From VFKI01 sp964647825 (GTDB lineage Bacteria; Pseudomonadota; Gammaproteobacteria; DSM-16500), in contig CAZYJL010000014.1 in the NCBI GenBank assembly GCA_964647825.1, positions 1-24,749 of the forward strand: a stretch of DNA of 24,749 nt, read 5' to 3'. A program made the position numbers and the translations under genes. Shown piece by piece: positions 8,370 to 15,801 of the stretch. Position 1 is the stretch's first letter. The number at the start of each line of letters is the position of its first letter. The notes under the pieces were generated by a model. The model was not told the origin of the DNA. It searched no databases and saw only the letters and a program-made list of their open reading frames with translations.

Positions 8370-8977
8370 GCCATTCCCTCCCGTAAAGCGCAACGAATCA
8401 AGTCCTCGCTACCAAGCACACCATCATCTGCACGCGCAATCATCCGTACTGCTTCTTGTGCTTTATAACCTAACGCAACTAATGCGGAAACAGCATCTTG
8501 CAAGAGTGCATGGCGTGTGCTGGCAATATCACTTGCTTCAACAGGCAACGCAGCTTGTGTCGTAATACCTTGCCAATCTTTTAAACGATCACGCATTTCG
8601 ATAATCAGTCGACTTGCTGTTTTTTGGCCAACACCTGGTAACGTCACTAAGCTATCCGTATCGTTGCGCGCAACGCAACCAACAAACTCATCCGGATTCA
8701 TGCGTGATAAAATTGTCAATGCCATCCGCGGCCCCACACCATTTACTTTTAATAAAATACGAAACAATTGGCGTTCTTCTTCCGTAAAAAAACCATACAA
8801 AAGGTGCGCATCTTCCCGTACGATCAAATGCGTATGCAGCACAACGTCTTGTCCTATCTTCGGTAAACGCACAAATGTACTCATTGGTGCATTGACTTCA
8901 TAACCGACACCCTGCACATCCACTAATAAAATCGGTGGTTGTTTTATCAGAATACGCCCACATAACTGACCAATCAT
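8366..8977 (-). CDS. ruvA: Holliday junction DNA helicase subunit RuvA
   Basis: Junction-binding tetramer that targets RuvB. The 203-residue product has the family's usual length and three-domain order: an OB-fold N-terminal domain (MIGQLCGRI, VDVQGVGYEV), two helix-hairpin-helix motifs (LLKVNGVGPRMALTIL at about 76-90; LVTLPGVGQKTASRLIIEM at about 110-128) and a C-terminal UBA-like domain (DAVSALVALGYKAQEAVRMI) that contacts RuvB. The ATG has AAGGAAAT upstream. It is the first gene of the minus-strand cluster. ruvC is not adjacent; the next gene upstream is divergent. Confidence 0.97.
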   Translation of the reverse strand: MIGQLCGRILIKQPPILLVDVQGVGYEVNAPMSTFVRLPKIGQDVVLHTHLIVREDAHLLYGFFTEEERQLFRILLKVNGVGPRMALTILSRMNPDEFVGCVARNDTDSLVTLPGVGQKTASRLIIEMRDRLKDWQGITTQAALPVEASDIASTRHALLQDAVSALVALGYKAQEAVRMIARADDGVLGSEDLIRCALREGMA

Positions 8978-9013
8978 CCTATTTCCTTAAAATAAAGAAA
9001 AACTCATTCATCC

Positions 9014-9042
9014 ATTGTAACGACTTGTGAGTAACAGGTCAT
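9014..9042 (-). promoter_or_regulatory. Candidate promoter for the ruvAB-tol-pal cluster
   Basis: On the minus strand ATGACC (9042-9037) and TACAAT (9019-9014) are separated by 17 bases, with the -10 about 37 bases before the ruvA ATG. This is the only recognisable sigma70-type pair in the divergent gap. Confidence 0.45.
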
Positions 9043-9054
9043 TACTGTTATATT
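9025..9054 (+). promoter_or_regulatory. Candidate promoter for the UPF0114 gene
   Basis: TTGTGA (9025-9030) and TATATT (9049-9054) are spaced 18 bases, about 33 bases before the ATG at 9087. It overlaps the divergent ruvA promoter candidate, so the two could compete or share an operator. Confidence 0.45.
9032..9050. promoter_or_regulatory. Inverted repeat TAACAG-N7-CTGTTA in the divergent promoter region
   Basis: Perfect six-base arms with a seven-base centre. It covers the candidate -35 of ruvA and the spacer of the UPF0114 promoter, a typical operator position. The regulator is unknown; the site is not a standard LexA box. Confidence 0.35.
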
Positions 9055-9086
9055 TTCTAGCGCATTGTACAGAAAAGAGAAAAAAC

Positions 9087-9596
9087 ATGAGCACACTAAA
9101 ACAAGCATTCGGACAACTTATTTTTTTCTGTCGCTGGTTTCAATTGCCTTTGTACTTTGGATTAGCGGTTGCTTTGCTTATTTATGCATGGTTATTTATC
9201 CACGAATTGAGTCTATTAATCTCACAAACAAATAGTATTTCACACACACAAATCATGTTACGCGTCCTCGATCTGATTGATGTTGTCATGGTTGCCAACT
9301 TGTTAATTATGGTCATTGTTGGCGGTTATCAAACATTTGTTGCGCCGCTCGGCTTAGATGAGCATCCTGATCGCCCGGAATGGTTAGACCATGTCAATGC
9401 TGGCACTGTCAAAACAAAACTCGCTCTCGCCCTTGTTAGTGTTTCTTCTATTCATTTATTACGAACATTTATCGACCCGACGAGTCAGTCAAATAATTCT
9501 ATCAAATGGCAAGTCTTGATCCATTTGACATTGATTATTTCCACACTGGCTATTGCGCTCACAAATTACTTAATAGAAAGAAACAAAAAAAAATAA
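9087..9596 (+). CDS. UPF0114 family (YqhA-like) inner-membrane protein
   Basis: Membrane protein of the UPF0114/YqhA family, whose function is not established. The 169-residue product (E. coli YqhA is similar in length) has four hydrophobic segments at about 21-43, 64-86, 112-130 and 144-163. It also has the family-type segment VANLLIMVIVGGYQTFVAPL followed by a charged loop with WLDHVNAGTVKTKLALALV. The start is placed at ATG 9087, preceded by AGAGA, rather than at GTG 9027, which would add 20 hydrophilic residues and overlap the promoter. It is a single-gene unit divergent from ruvA. Confidence 0.88.
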   Translation: MSTLKQAFGQLIFFCRWFQLPLYFGLAVALLIYAWLFIHELSLLISQTNSISHTQIMLRVLDLIDVVMVANLLIMVIVGGYQTFVAPLGLDEHPDRPEWLDHVNAGTVKTKLALALVSVSSIHLLRTFIDPTSQSNNSIKWQVLIHLTLIISTLAIALTNYLIERNKKK

Positions 9597-9646
9597 TTAG
9601 TAAATAGATTTTAATGACAATATTAATAATCATATTAATTTTTTTA

Positions 9647-9679
9647 ATTAATATTTCCTTAATATTTATTCGCTAAACT
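9647..9679 (+). promoter_or_regulatory. PmrA-type response-regulator box and -10 element
   Basis: Two direct half-sites, aTTAATATT (9647-9655) and CTTAATATT (9658-9666), are separated by two bases. This matches the published Legionella/Coxiella PmrA consensus (cTTAATatT, N2, cTTAATatT) at all positions except the first. A -10 candidate TAAACT lies at 9674-9679, so the box covers the -35 region, as expected for a PmrA-activated promoter. Further TTAAT motifs lie just upstream (9612-9650) in a very AT-rich stretch. Confidence 0.75.
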
Positions 9680-9717
9680 TTACGCATAGCGCACATAAAT
9701 GATGAGGAGACTTTCTT

Positions 9718-11826
9718 TTGCGAACATCTGCGGATATTTTTTCATTTTTTCGATTCGGGGCCGCATCTGAATCTAAAGAAGAGAAAGATAGCGCTTCCTT
9801 CGAAATAATAGGAAAATCGACATACCCCAAAATGCCTGTCACTGGTAGATATTATAGCGATTTCGTAAAGAAAAAAACATTAACCTCTTCCACTCATGCG
9901 GTATCGCTTTGCCATGAATTTATCGCACCAGAAATTGACACAGAAAAAAAGATAAAAAAACCGGGCAAAATAAACACTTATTTTCTCAAGAAAAATCGCT
10001 TCAACTCTTTACGATCACCTCTCGAAGCCATTGCTAGCAGATGCATTGGTTTACTCACGTCAGTTGCACACACTTTTGCTATTTATAATGACGAACAGCA
10101 ACCAATCGGCGTCTGCTCAACAGAAATCCCCTATTTTACCGCCGCAGCAGACAACCCACCAACAGAAGCACAACTCAAACTCCCCATCCCCCCAAAGCTT
10201 GCTGAAAATGGTTTTGAAGAATTAGAAAAATTCGATCAACAAATCACAGCAGTTGAATCAAAAATTATTCTGCTTGAAAAAGAAAAAGAATGGTTACAAT
10301 GGATCGAAAACCAACTATCTGAAACAAAAGCAAGCGATGAAGACATCCCAAAATTTGAAATTAAAATTACAAACAAACAATCTATCCTACTCACCGCCCT
10401 TGAAAAAAATGACTTTAGCGAAAATTATGAAAAATTACGCCACAATAATCGAATAGCACTCCTCGAAAAAGAAAAAGAAATCATTATTCTTCATGAAAAA
10501 TTTAATAAACAGTTTTCAACAAAAAACTCAACTGATTTACTTTACAGCTATCGTCTGCGTAAATGGTTAGCAAAAATGACAGTTGCATGGATTATTAACG
10601 AAGAAGGCGATGCCCACTTTCGCAACTTCTGTATTCCTAAAAAGGATAAAATTGGCGGTGGAAAATGCACTTTATTTGATTATGACATGAGTTTATTGCG
10701 CATTCTTATCAGACACAAAACCAGCCGCTTCAAACTCTTACGCGCACCAACAAAAAAAATGTTTCGCTTATCTCGCAAGGATATTGAAAACTTTCCTAAT
10801 TTAGAAGATTCCGCCCCACCCTATTGGTTAACCAATCAAATGGAAACATCCTCTCTTTCACAATGGAGTAAAGAGTTTTGCAAAAAAAAGATAAATCAAT
10901 TTAAAAAATTTTTAAATCGTCCTGAAAATCTTTACCCTGAAGAAAAAATCAAACTATTTCAAGAGTTAGCCGTGGATCCAATTTACATTCATTATAAATA
11001 CACTGGCTTCCTTGAAGCCTGCCTCACCACACTGGATATATATGAAAATATTAATTTAGAGAACATGCCAACAAGTGACATTGATGCCAAAAAAAAAGAA
11101 ATAAAACGTGAAGAAGAAAATATCATTAAAAATCGTTCTGCACATATAGAAAATGTCATAAGAAAAACTATTACTATTCCAGCATTTCAGGTCTTTTTTG
11201 AAAAATTTGGCAAAAAAGTCGCAGAAACCTATATTCGATTTTTAACAGAAAAAAACTATCGCTTTAATCCAAAAAAAATCTGGGAAAGATATGAAGAACT
11301 TTCTTTATCTATTAAAAAAAGAAAAGAGGAAAAAAATGCTATAGATGATGATCAAGAAAGCATTCCTGAAGAATTTGAGGAAGAAACCTATGCACAACAT
11401 TCTATTGGTCATTCTATAGAAACTATTCCTATTTTTTATCTCTTTAAAATTAGATACAAATTAAAAATGATTGCTGAAAATTATATTCCCACCGGTATTA
11501 CAAGTCTATTATTCAGCCCAGCACAGCTACCTTCTGCGAAAAAAATTGCTGTTTTTTGCAATGAACAAGAAGAAAAAAGCGATATCGATTTTTTTACAGA
11601 CGACTTGACAGAAGAGGAACTATCTTCTAAAGCAGACGCAGAACTTCATGCACTGTATAATTTTATTACATCTGAATTTGCAATTATTCAAGAAAAAGAT
11701 AGACAACGAAAACATATTGGCACATTACAAACAGATATCCTGCCAGTGATAAAAGAATTTGACGAATTCATGAAAGAACTTGATAAACACAATGACATGA
11801 TATGCTTATCGCCTCACATCCCTTAA
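9718..11826 (+). CDS. Orphan 702-residue protein, candidate Dot/Icm-type effector with a kinase-like motif
   Basis: I do not recognise a named family. The start is TTG 9718 with an ideal AGGAGA seven bases upstream; no better in-frame start exists before Met38. The product is hydrophilic and rich in Lys, Glu, Asn and Ile, without signal peptide or clear membrane helix. It has a coiled-coil region at about 165-265 (twice LLEKEKE) and a charged stretch near 450-475. Residues 297-323 contain GDAHFRN (D298, H300, N303) and, 18 residues after N303, FDYD (D321, D323). This pairing resembles the catalytic loop and metal-binding motif of atypical kinases (APH/choline-kinase or lipid-kinase type). The C-terminus has an acidic segment (KEFDEFMKELDK) about 20 residues from the end, reminiscent of, but not identical to, E-block secretion signals. 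The PmrA box upstream suggests a secreted effector. Composition is more AT-rich than the neighbouring housekeeping genes. Effector status and kinase activity are inferences. Confidence 0.85.
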   Translation: MRTSADIFSFFRFGAASESKEEKDSASFEIIGKSTYPKMPVTGRYYSDFVKKKTLTSSTHAVSLCHEFIAPEIDTEKKIKKPGKINTYFLKKNRFNSLRSPLEAIASRCIGLLTSVAHTFAIYNDEQQPIGVCSTEIPYFTAAADNPPTEAQLKLPIPPKLAENGFEELEKFDQQITAVESKIILLEKEKEWLQWIENQLSETKASDEDIPKFEIKITNKQSILLTALEKNDFSENYEKLRHNNRIALLEKEKEIIILHEKFNKQFSTKNSTDLLYSYRLRKWLAKMTVAWIINEEGDAHFRNFCIPKKDKIGGGKCTLFDYDMSLLRILIRHKTSRFKLLRAPTKKMFRLSRKDIENFPNLEDSAPPYWLTNQMETSSLSQWSKEFCKKKINQFKKFLNRPENLYPEEKIKLFQELAVDPIYIHYKYTGFLEACLTTLDIYENINLENMPTSDIDAKKKEIKREEENIIKNRSAHIENVIRKTITIPAFQVFFEKFGKKVAETYIRFLTEKNYRFNPKKIWERYEELSLSIKKRKEEKNAIDDDQESIPEEFEEETYAQHSIGHSIETIPIFYLFKIRYKLKMIAENYIPTGITSLLFSPAQLPSAKKIAVFCNEQEEKSDIDFFTDDLTEEELSSKADAELHALYNFITSEFAIIQEKDRQRKHIGTLQTDILPVIKEFDEFMKELDKHNDMICLSPHIP

Positions 11827-11847
11827 CAAATAATCAACTGATAAATC

Positions 11848-11873
11848 ATCAAGGTATTTCATTTTCCCTTGAT
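11848..11873 (+). terminator. Possible weak terminator hairpin after the orphan gene
   Basis: ATCAAGG (11848-11854) pairs with CCTTGAT (11867-11873) over a 12-base loop, 22 bases after the stop codon. There is no T-run, so it is at best a weak or Rho-assisted stop. Confidence 0.3.
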
Positions 11874-12015
11874 AGCGAATCACCCTTCTAACATTGAATA
11901 CCTAACTTATTGTTTTTAAATATAAAAATTTATTTTTTAAAAAAATACAAATAAAATCAATAAGATATAAAAATCACTTTTTTATAATAAAATCAATTGG
12001 TTAACTAGAAAACAG

Positions 12016-12248
12016 GCCGTGAGACTAGGGCTACCTCATATAAAACGGTCTTTTTATGAATCATTTTTAACAAAAGAAGCTGTCATACCGCGCTTTATGC
12101 GCGGTATCCAATCTCTTTATCTATCATTTTCTGGATCCCGCGGATAAACCGCGGGATGACAAGATTTTTTATAGTTAGTTTTTTATCAAAAACCAAATTT
12201 AAAATAGAAAAAACATCAATTCATATGGGGTGACCCTAGCCGTGAGAC
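12016..12248. mobile_element. MITE-like element (12026-12238) with 10-bp flanking duplications
   Basis: The exact 10-mer GCCGTGAGAC occurs at 12016-12025 and 12239-12248. Immediately inside it are inverted ends: TAGGGCTACCTCATAT (12026-12041) and ATATGGGGTGACCCTA (12223-12238), which match at 13 of 16 positions. The 213-bp interior has no coding frame of note and contains two palindromes. Flanking direct repeats directly abutting inverted ends are the hallmark of a non-autonomous transposon. A 10-bp duplication is seen with IS4-like transposases, but the family is not certain. It occupies the gap between the convergent orphan and mutS genes. The rest of this 463-base gap (11874-12015 and 12249-12289) is AT-rich with nothing recognisable. 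Confidence 0.75.
12081..12161. repeat. Pair of inverted TGTCAT palindromes nested in the MITE
   Basis: Two 30-base units face each other. At 12085-12107 ATACCGCGC pairs perfectly with GCGCGGTAT over TTTAT. At 12135-12157 ATCCCGCGG pairs perfectly with CCGCGGGAT over ATAAA. The second unit in reverse complement differs from the first at four positions that compensate within each stem. Both are bounded by TGTCAT / TGGATCC-type ends (TGTCAT...ATCCA and TGGAT...ATGACA). The second stem is followed by AAGATTTTTT (12161-12170), so it could also terminate plus-strand transcription. Confidence 0.8.
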
Positions 12249-12289
12249 ATATACTCAATAAACATATTAATAAAATAAGTTCAGCGACG

Positions 12290-14941
12290 CTATTCACATG
12301 TAAGAGATACGCCTTCCTCTGTCTCACAATATTTTTTCAATTCCCATACAAAGTCTAATGCTGCGCGTGGCGACAATTCATCCAGCTCGAGTGCTTTTAT
12401 TTTTTGTATCACCACATGATTTTCTATTAATTTTTTTGCTTCTTTTATTATTTCTTTTTTATCTAATTTTTCATCTTTTTCTAAATTATTTTTTTTCTCT
12501 ATTTTAAATAAAGATAATTGTTGTTGATGAATGATTTCTTGCTTTTCTAATTCACGTAATTTTTCTTGCGCTAACCGAATCACTGCACGTGGCACACCCG
12601 CCAATTGCGCTACTTGAATACCATAACTTTGACTTGCTGGACCATTTTTTATTTTATGCAAAAATGTAATTTCATTATTTACCCCGGTTTCTGCTGCAAA
12701 ATGTAAATTACATACCGCAGACAATTCCTCGGCCAATAACGTAAGCTCAAAATAATGTGTTGCAAACAAGGTAAGTGCACGCGCTTCACGTACCAAATAA
12801 CTCGCCACGGCAAAAGCCAACGAAAGACCATCAAACGTACTCGTGCCGCGACCAATTTCATCCATTAACACCAAACTATTTGCTGTTGCATGATGCAAAA
12901 TTGCTGCAGTCTCCGTCATTTCAACCATAAATGTCGAACGACCATTTGCTAAATCATCTGCTGCGCCAATGCGTGTGAAAATGCGATCAATCGGCCCAAT
13001 ACGCGCCGATGTGGCCGGCACAAAACTGCCCGTATGTGCCAATAAAACAATTAACGCTGTTTGCCGCATGTAAGTGGATTTCCCACCCATATTTGGCCCG
13101 GTAATCATTAACATGCGCTTTTCTGCTGTTAGCAGCGTATCATTTGGAACAAATGGCCGTTGCAAGACAGCCTCCACCATTGGGTGACGTCCACCTGTAA
13201 TGGTAATTTCTGTTGTCGTCGTAAATGTCGGACAACATAATCGCAATGTATCCGCACGTTCGGCAAAATTGGTTAACACATCGAATATAGCTAACGACGT
13301 CGCAGTGATTTGCAATGCATCTAATTCACTCACGATACGATCCAGCAATACATCATATAAATATTTTTCACGCGCTAACGCTTTTTCACGACTACCTAAT
13401 ACTTTTTCTTCAAACACTTTTAATTCGGGATTAATAAAACGCTCGACATTTTTTAATGTTTGCCGACGAGTATAATCTGCTGGTGCATTCGTTGCTTGTA
13501 ACCGACTAATTTCAATATAAAAACCATGTATTCTGTTATACGCTACTTTTAATGTCGATAACCCTGTGCGTTGACGCTCACGCTCTTCGATGTCTAATAA
13601 AAATTGACTCGCGTCGTCACTAAGTTTTTGCAATGCATCTAATTCTGCATCGTAACCTGGTGCAATCACGCCACCATCACGCAACACCACAGGCGGATTA
13701 TCAACAATCGCACGCTGTAACTCTGCTAATAATGCAGGGAATTCAGCACTGTCAGTTTGTAATGTTTGTAATAATGGCGCGACAAAACAGTGTTGTTGTA
13801 ACAATGGCAATTGTTGTAACGACGAACGTAAAGCCACTAAATCACGCGGCCGCGCCGATTTTAAAGCAACACGCGCCAAAATACGCTCAAGATCCTCAAT
13901 CGGACGTAAAATCGTTTGCAAACCCAGCCAACGACGTTGTGTTAATAATTCTTGTACTGCTTGTTGACGTTGTTGTAATTGCGCATGATCACGTAGCGGT
14001 CGTGCTAGCCAACGCTGCAATTGCCGACTGCCCATGGCTGTCACTGTTTTATCCCAGACCGCACACAACGTATTTTCTTTTCCACCGGAAAAATTTTGCA
14101 TTAACTCTAAATTGCGACGTGTTGCTGCATCCAACAATACGCTATCTTCACGCCGCTCCACATGAATCGCACGCACATGCGGTAACTGCGTACGCTGCGT
14201 GGCTTTCGCATAATGTAATAAAGCACCTGCAGCAGATAAAGCAATCGGTAAATCTAAACAATCAAATCCTGATAAGTCATGCGTCTGCATTTGTTGCACC
14301 AACAAACGCACCGCCACATCGTATGCAAACTCATACTCAGGTCGCCGACGTACTGTTTCCATAGCAAGTGAAAAAGAAAATTGCTCACTGACTAATAATT
14401 CTACTGGCCGTAAACGTGCCAACTCCTCGACTAACGCTTCATAGCCCGATACTTCTAACAATAAAAAACGACCACTGCTGATATCTAAAGTCGCGATACC
14501 AAAACGATTTGACAACACATGGATTGCAGCTAATAAATTATCACGCTGACCTTCTAAAAACGCTGCATCACTCACCGTCCCCGGTGTTAACACTCTGACC
14601 ACCTCACGCTGCATTGGCCCACTGCCTGTGGCACTTTCGCCCACCTGTTCACATACCGCAATCGAATAACCTTGACGTAACAATTTCGCCATATACGCTT
14701 CTGCTGCATGAAAGGGAACGCCCGCCATAGGGATCGGCTGACCAGCCGACTGGCCACGCGTCGTCAATGTTAAATCTAACAAGCGGGCGACTTTTTCTGC
14801 GTCCGCAAAAAACAATTCATAAAAATCACCCATACGATAAAATAACAATGCGTCAGGATGTGCTGCACGAATACGCAAATACTGCTGCATCATGGGGGTG
14901 TGCTGTGTTTTTTTTGTGTTCAATTGAGAGTCGTTTTTCAT
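12290..14941 (-). CDS. mutS: DNA mismatch repair protein MutS
   Basis: Mismatch-recognition ATPase. The 883-residue product opens with the family N-terminus (HTPMMQQYLRIRAAHPDALLFYRMGDFYELFFADA) including the mismatch-contacting Phe-X-Glu in DFYELF. The connector, lever and clamp domains follow, then the ATPase with Walker A GPNMGGKST (about 615-622), Walker B LVLMDEIGRGTSTFDG (near 690) and the FATHYFEL segment. The C-terminal part (about 805-883) carries a lysine/glutamate-rich linker (KIEKKNNLEKDEKLDKKEIIKEAKK) before the conserved ALDFVWELK end, somewhat unusual in composition. The ATG at 14941 matches the family start; GGAAG lies about 11 bases upstream. Divergent from pncC and convergent with the orphan gene. 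Confidence 0.97.
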   Translation of the reverse strand: MKNDSQLNTKKTQHTPMMQQYLRIRAAHPDALLFYRMGDFYELFFADAEKVARLLDLTLTTRGQSAGQPIPMAGVPFHAAEAYMAKLLRQGYSIAVCEQVGESATGSGPMQREVVRVLTPGTVSDAAFLEGQRDNLLAAIHVLSNRFGIATLDISSGRFLLLEVSGYEALVEELARLRPVELLVSEQFSFSLAMETVRRRPEYEFAYDVAVRLLVQQMQTHDLSGFDCLDLPIALSAAGALLHYAKATQRTQLPHVRAIHVERREDSVLLDAATRRNLELMQNFSGGKENTLCAVWDKTVTAMGSRQLQRWLARPLRDHAQLQQRQQAVQELLTQRRWLGLQTILRPIEDLERILARVALKSARPRDLVALRSSLQQLPLLQQHCFVAPLLQTLQTDSAEFPALLAELQRAIVDNPPVVLRDGGVIAPGYDAELDALQKLSDDASQFLLDIEERERQRTGLSTLKVAYNRIHGFYIEISRLQATNAPADYTRRQTLKNVERFINPELKVFEEKVLGSREKALAREKYLYDVLLDRIVSELDALQITATSLAIFDVLTNFAERADTLRLCCPTFTTTTEITITGGRHPMVEAVLQRPFVPNDTLLTAEKRMLMITGPNMGGKSTYMRQTALIVLLAHTGSFVPATSARIGPIDRIFTRIGAADDLANGRSTFMVEMTETAAILHHATANSLVLMDEIGRGTSTFDGLSLAFAVASYLVREARALTLFATHYFELTLLAEELSAVCNLHFAAETGVNNEITFLHKIKNGPASQSYGIQVAQLAGVPRAVIRLAQEKLRELEKQEIIHQQQLSLFKIEKKNNLEKDEKLDKKEIIKEAKKLIENHVVIQKIKALELDELSPRAALDFVWELKKYCETEEGVSLTCE

Positions 14942-15006
14942 AATAAAGATGACTTCCGCAAAAATTTACAGCACGATACGCTAGCTGTTTTTATAGGTAA
15001 AGAGAC

Positions 15007-15495
15007 ATGACCGACTCCTGCATCACTTTAGCTCGCACATTGGGCAAATTATGCAAAAAAAAGAATCTAAAAATCGTCACAGCTGAATCATGCACCGGCG
15101 GCAAACTCGCTGCAGCGATCACCGCTATAGCTGGTAGCTCACAATGGTTCGAGTGTGGCATTGTCACATACAGTAATACGGCAAAAATTGATCTATTAAA
15201 CGTCAGCCCACAGACCCTTACGACGTATGGCGCGGTCAGCGCAGAAACCGCTCGTGAAATGGCCACTGGGGTACTACAAACAAGCCCTGCTTCACTGAGT
15301 ATCGCCATTACAGGTATTGCAGGCCCTACCGGCGGCTCGAGCGAAAAACCCGTTGGCACCGTTTGGTTTGGTTGGAAAATCAATAACCAACCACCGCAAG
15401 CAGAGAAACAGCTCTTCCAAGGTACGCGCGCCATTGTGCGTCAACAATCAGTCATTTGGGCGCTCAAAAAATGTATTATGCTGATAGAAAAATAA
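15007..15495 (+). CDS. pncC: Nicotinamide-nucleotide amidohydrolase PncC (CinA C-terminal domain protein)
   Basis: Deamidates nicotinamide mononucleotide in the pyridine-nucleotide salvage cycle. The 162-residue product is the stand-alone CinA C-terminal domain: VTAESCTGGKLAAAIT with the nucleophilic Ser and the CTGG loop, WFECGIVTYSNTAKIDLL, YGAVSAETAREMA, and SIAITGIAGPTGGSSEKPVGTVWFG. The ATG at 15007 has AGGTAAAGAGA upstream. A cinA-type gene next to recA is a common gammaproteobacterial arrangement. Here the two are split by a MITE, so recA is probably not read mainly from the pncC promoter. Confidence 0.95.
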   Translation: MTDSCITLARTLGKLCKKKNLKIVTAESCTGGKLAAAITAIAGSSQWFECGIVTYSNTAKIDLLNVSPQTLTTYGAVSAETAREMATGVLQTSPASLSIAITGIAGPTGGSSEKPVGTVWFGWKINNQPPQAEKQLFQGTRAIVRQQSVIWALKKCIMLIEK

Positions 15496-15496
15496 T

Positions 15497-15697
15497 AAAA
15501 AAACGTAACTACTCAGGTAGTCAGGATTTTTTCACTTGACTGCATAACACGGGTCCCGCAGAGACAGTACTTTATCGACGCAGCGCCCTTTCATGATTCA
15601 CGAAGCGCATTTCCATTGGTAAAATGCAACCTGCTGTTCCGCGATTGCAGTCAGTCAAGTGAAAAAATCCTGACTACCTGAGTAGTTACAAAAAAAC
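15497..15697. mobile_element. MITE (15505-15689) with 38-bp perfect inverted repeats and 8-bp duplications
   Basis: Bases 15505-15542 and 15652-15689 are exact reverse complements over 38 positions, beginning GTAACTACTCAGG. The element is 185 bp and is flanked directly by the octamer AAAAAAAC at 15497-15504 and 15690-15697. GTAA ends and an 8-bp target duplication are the known signature of IS66-family insertion sequences, so this is probably an IS66-derived non-autonomous element (inference). The interior has no coding frame. A diverged relative occupies bases 1-72. The whole 306-base pncC-recA gap is this element plus about 104 bases of recA leader (15698-15801). Confidence 0.85.
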
Positions 15698-15801
15698 TTA
15701 TAAAAAGCTGGAAAATTTGATTTCATAGCTGCACAGTGTCAAACAGACTTTGCACATAAACCTCTTCGCCACTTTACTGACCAAAAAATAAGGATCAACC
15801 A

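Noticed and set aside
8517..8903. 128-codon open frame antisense to ruvA
   Set aside because: Shadow of the conserved RuvA frame; no ribosome site or protein-like motif.
11880..12010. AT-rich stretch considered as a replication origin or extra promoter region
   Set aside because: No DnaA boxes, iterons or downstream plus-strand gene; low complexity only.
13633..14364. 243-codon open frame on the plus strand inside mutS
   Set aside because: Antisense to a complete, well-conserved MutS; the product is His/Ala-rich low-complexity shadow sequence without domain signals.
14991..15434. 147-codon minus-strand frame over pncC
   Set aside because: PncC on the plus strand has all family motifs; the opposite frame has none.
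15731..15750. Possible LexA box near CACAGTGTCAAACAG upstream of recA
   Set aside because: Does not fit CTGT-N8-ACAG in half-sites or spacing.
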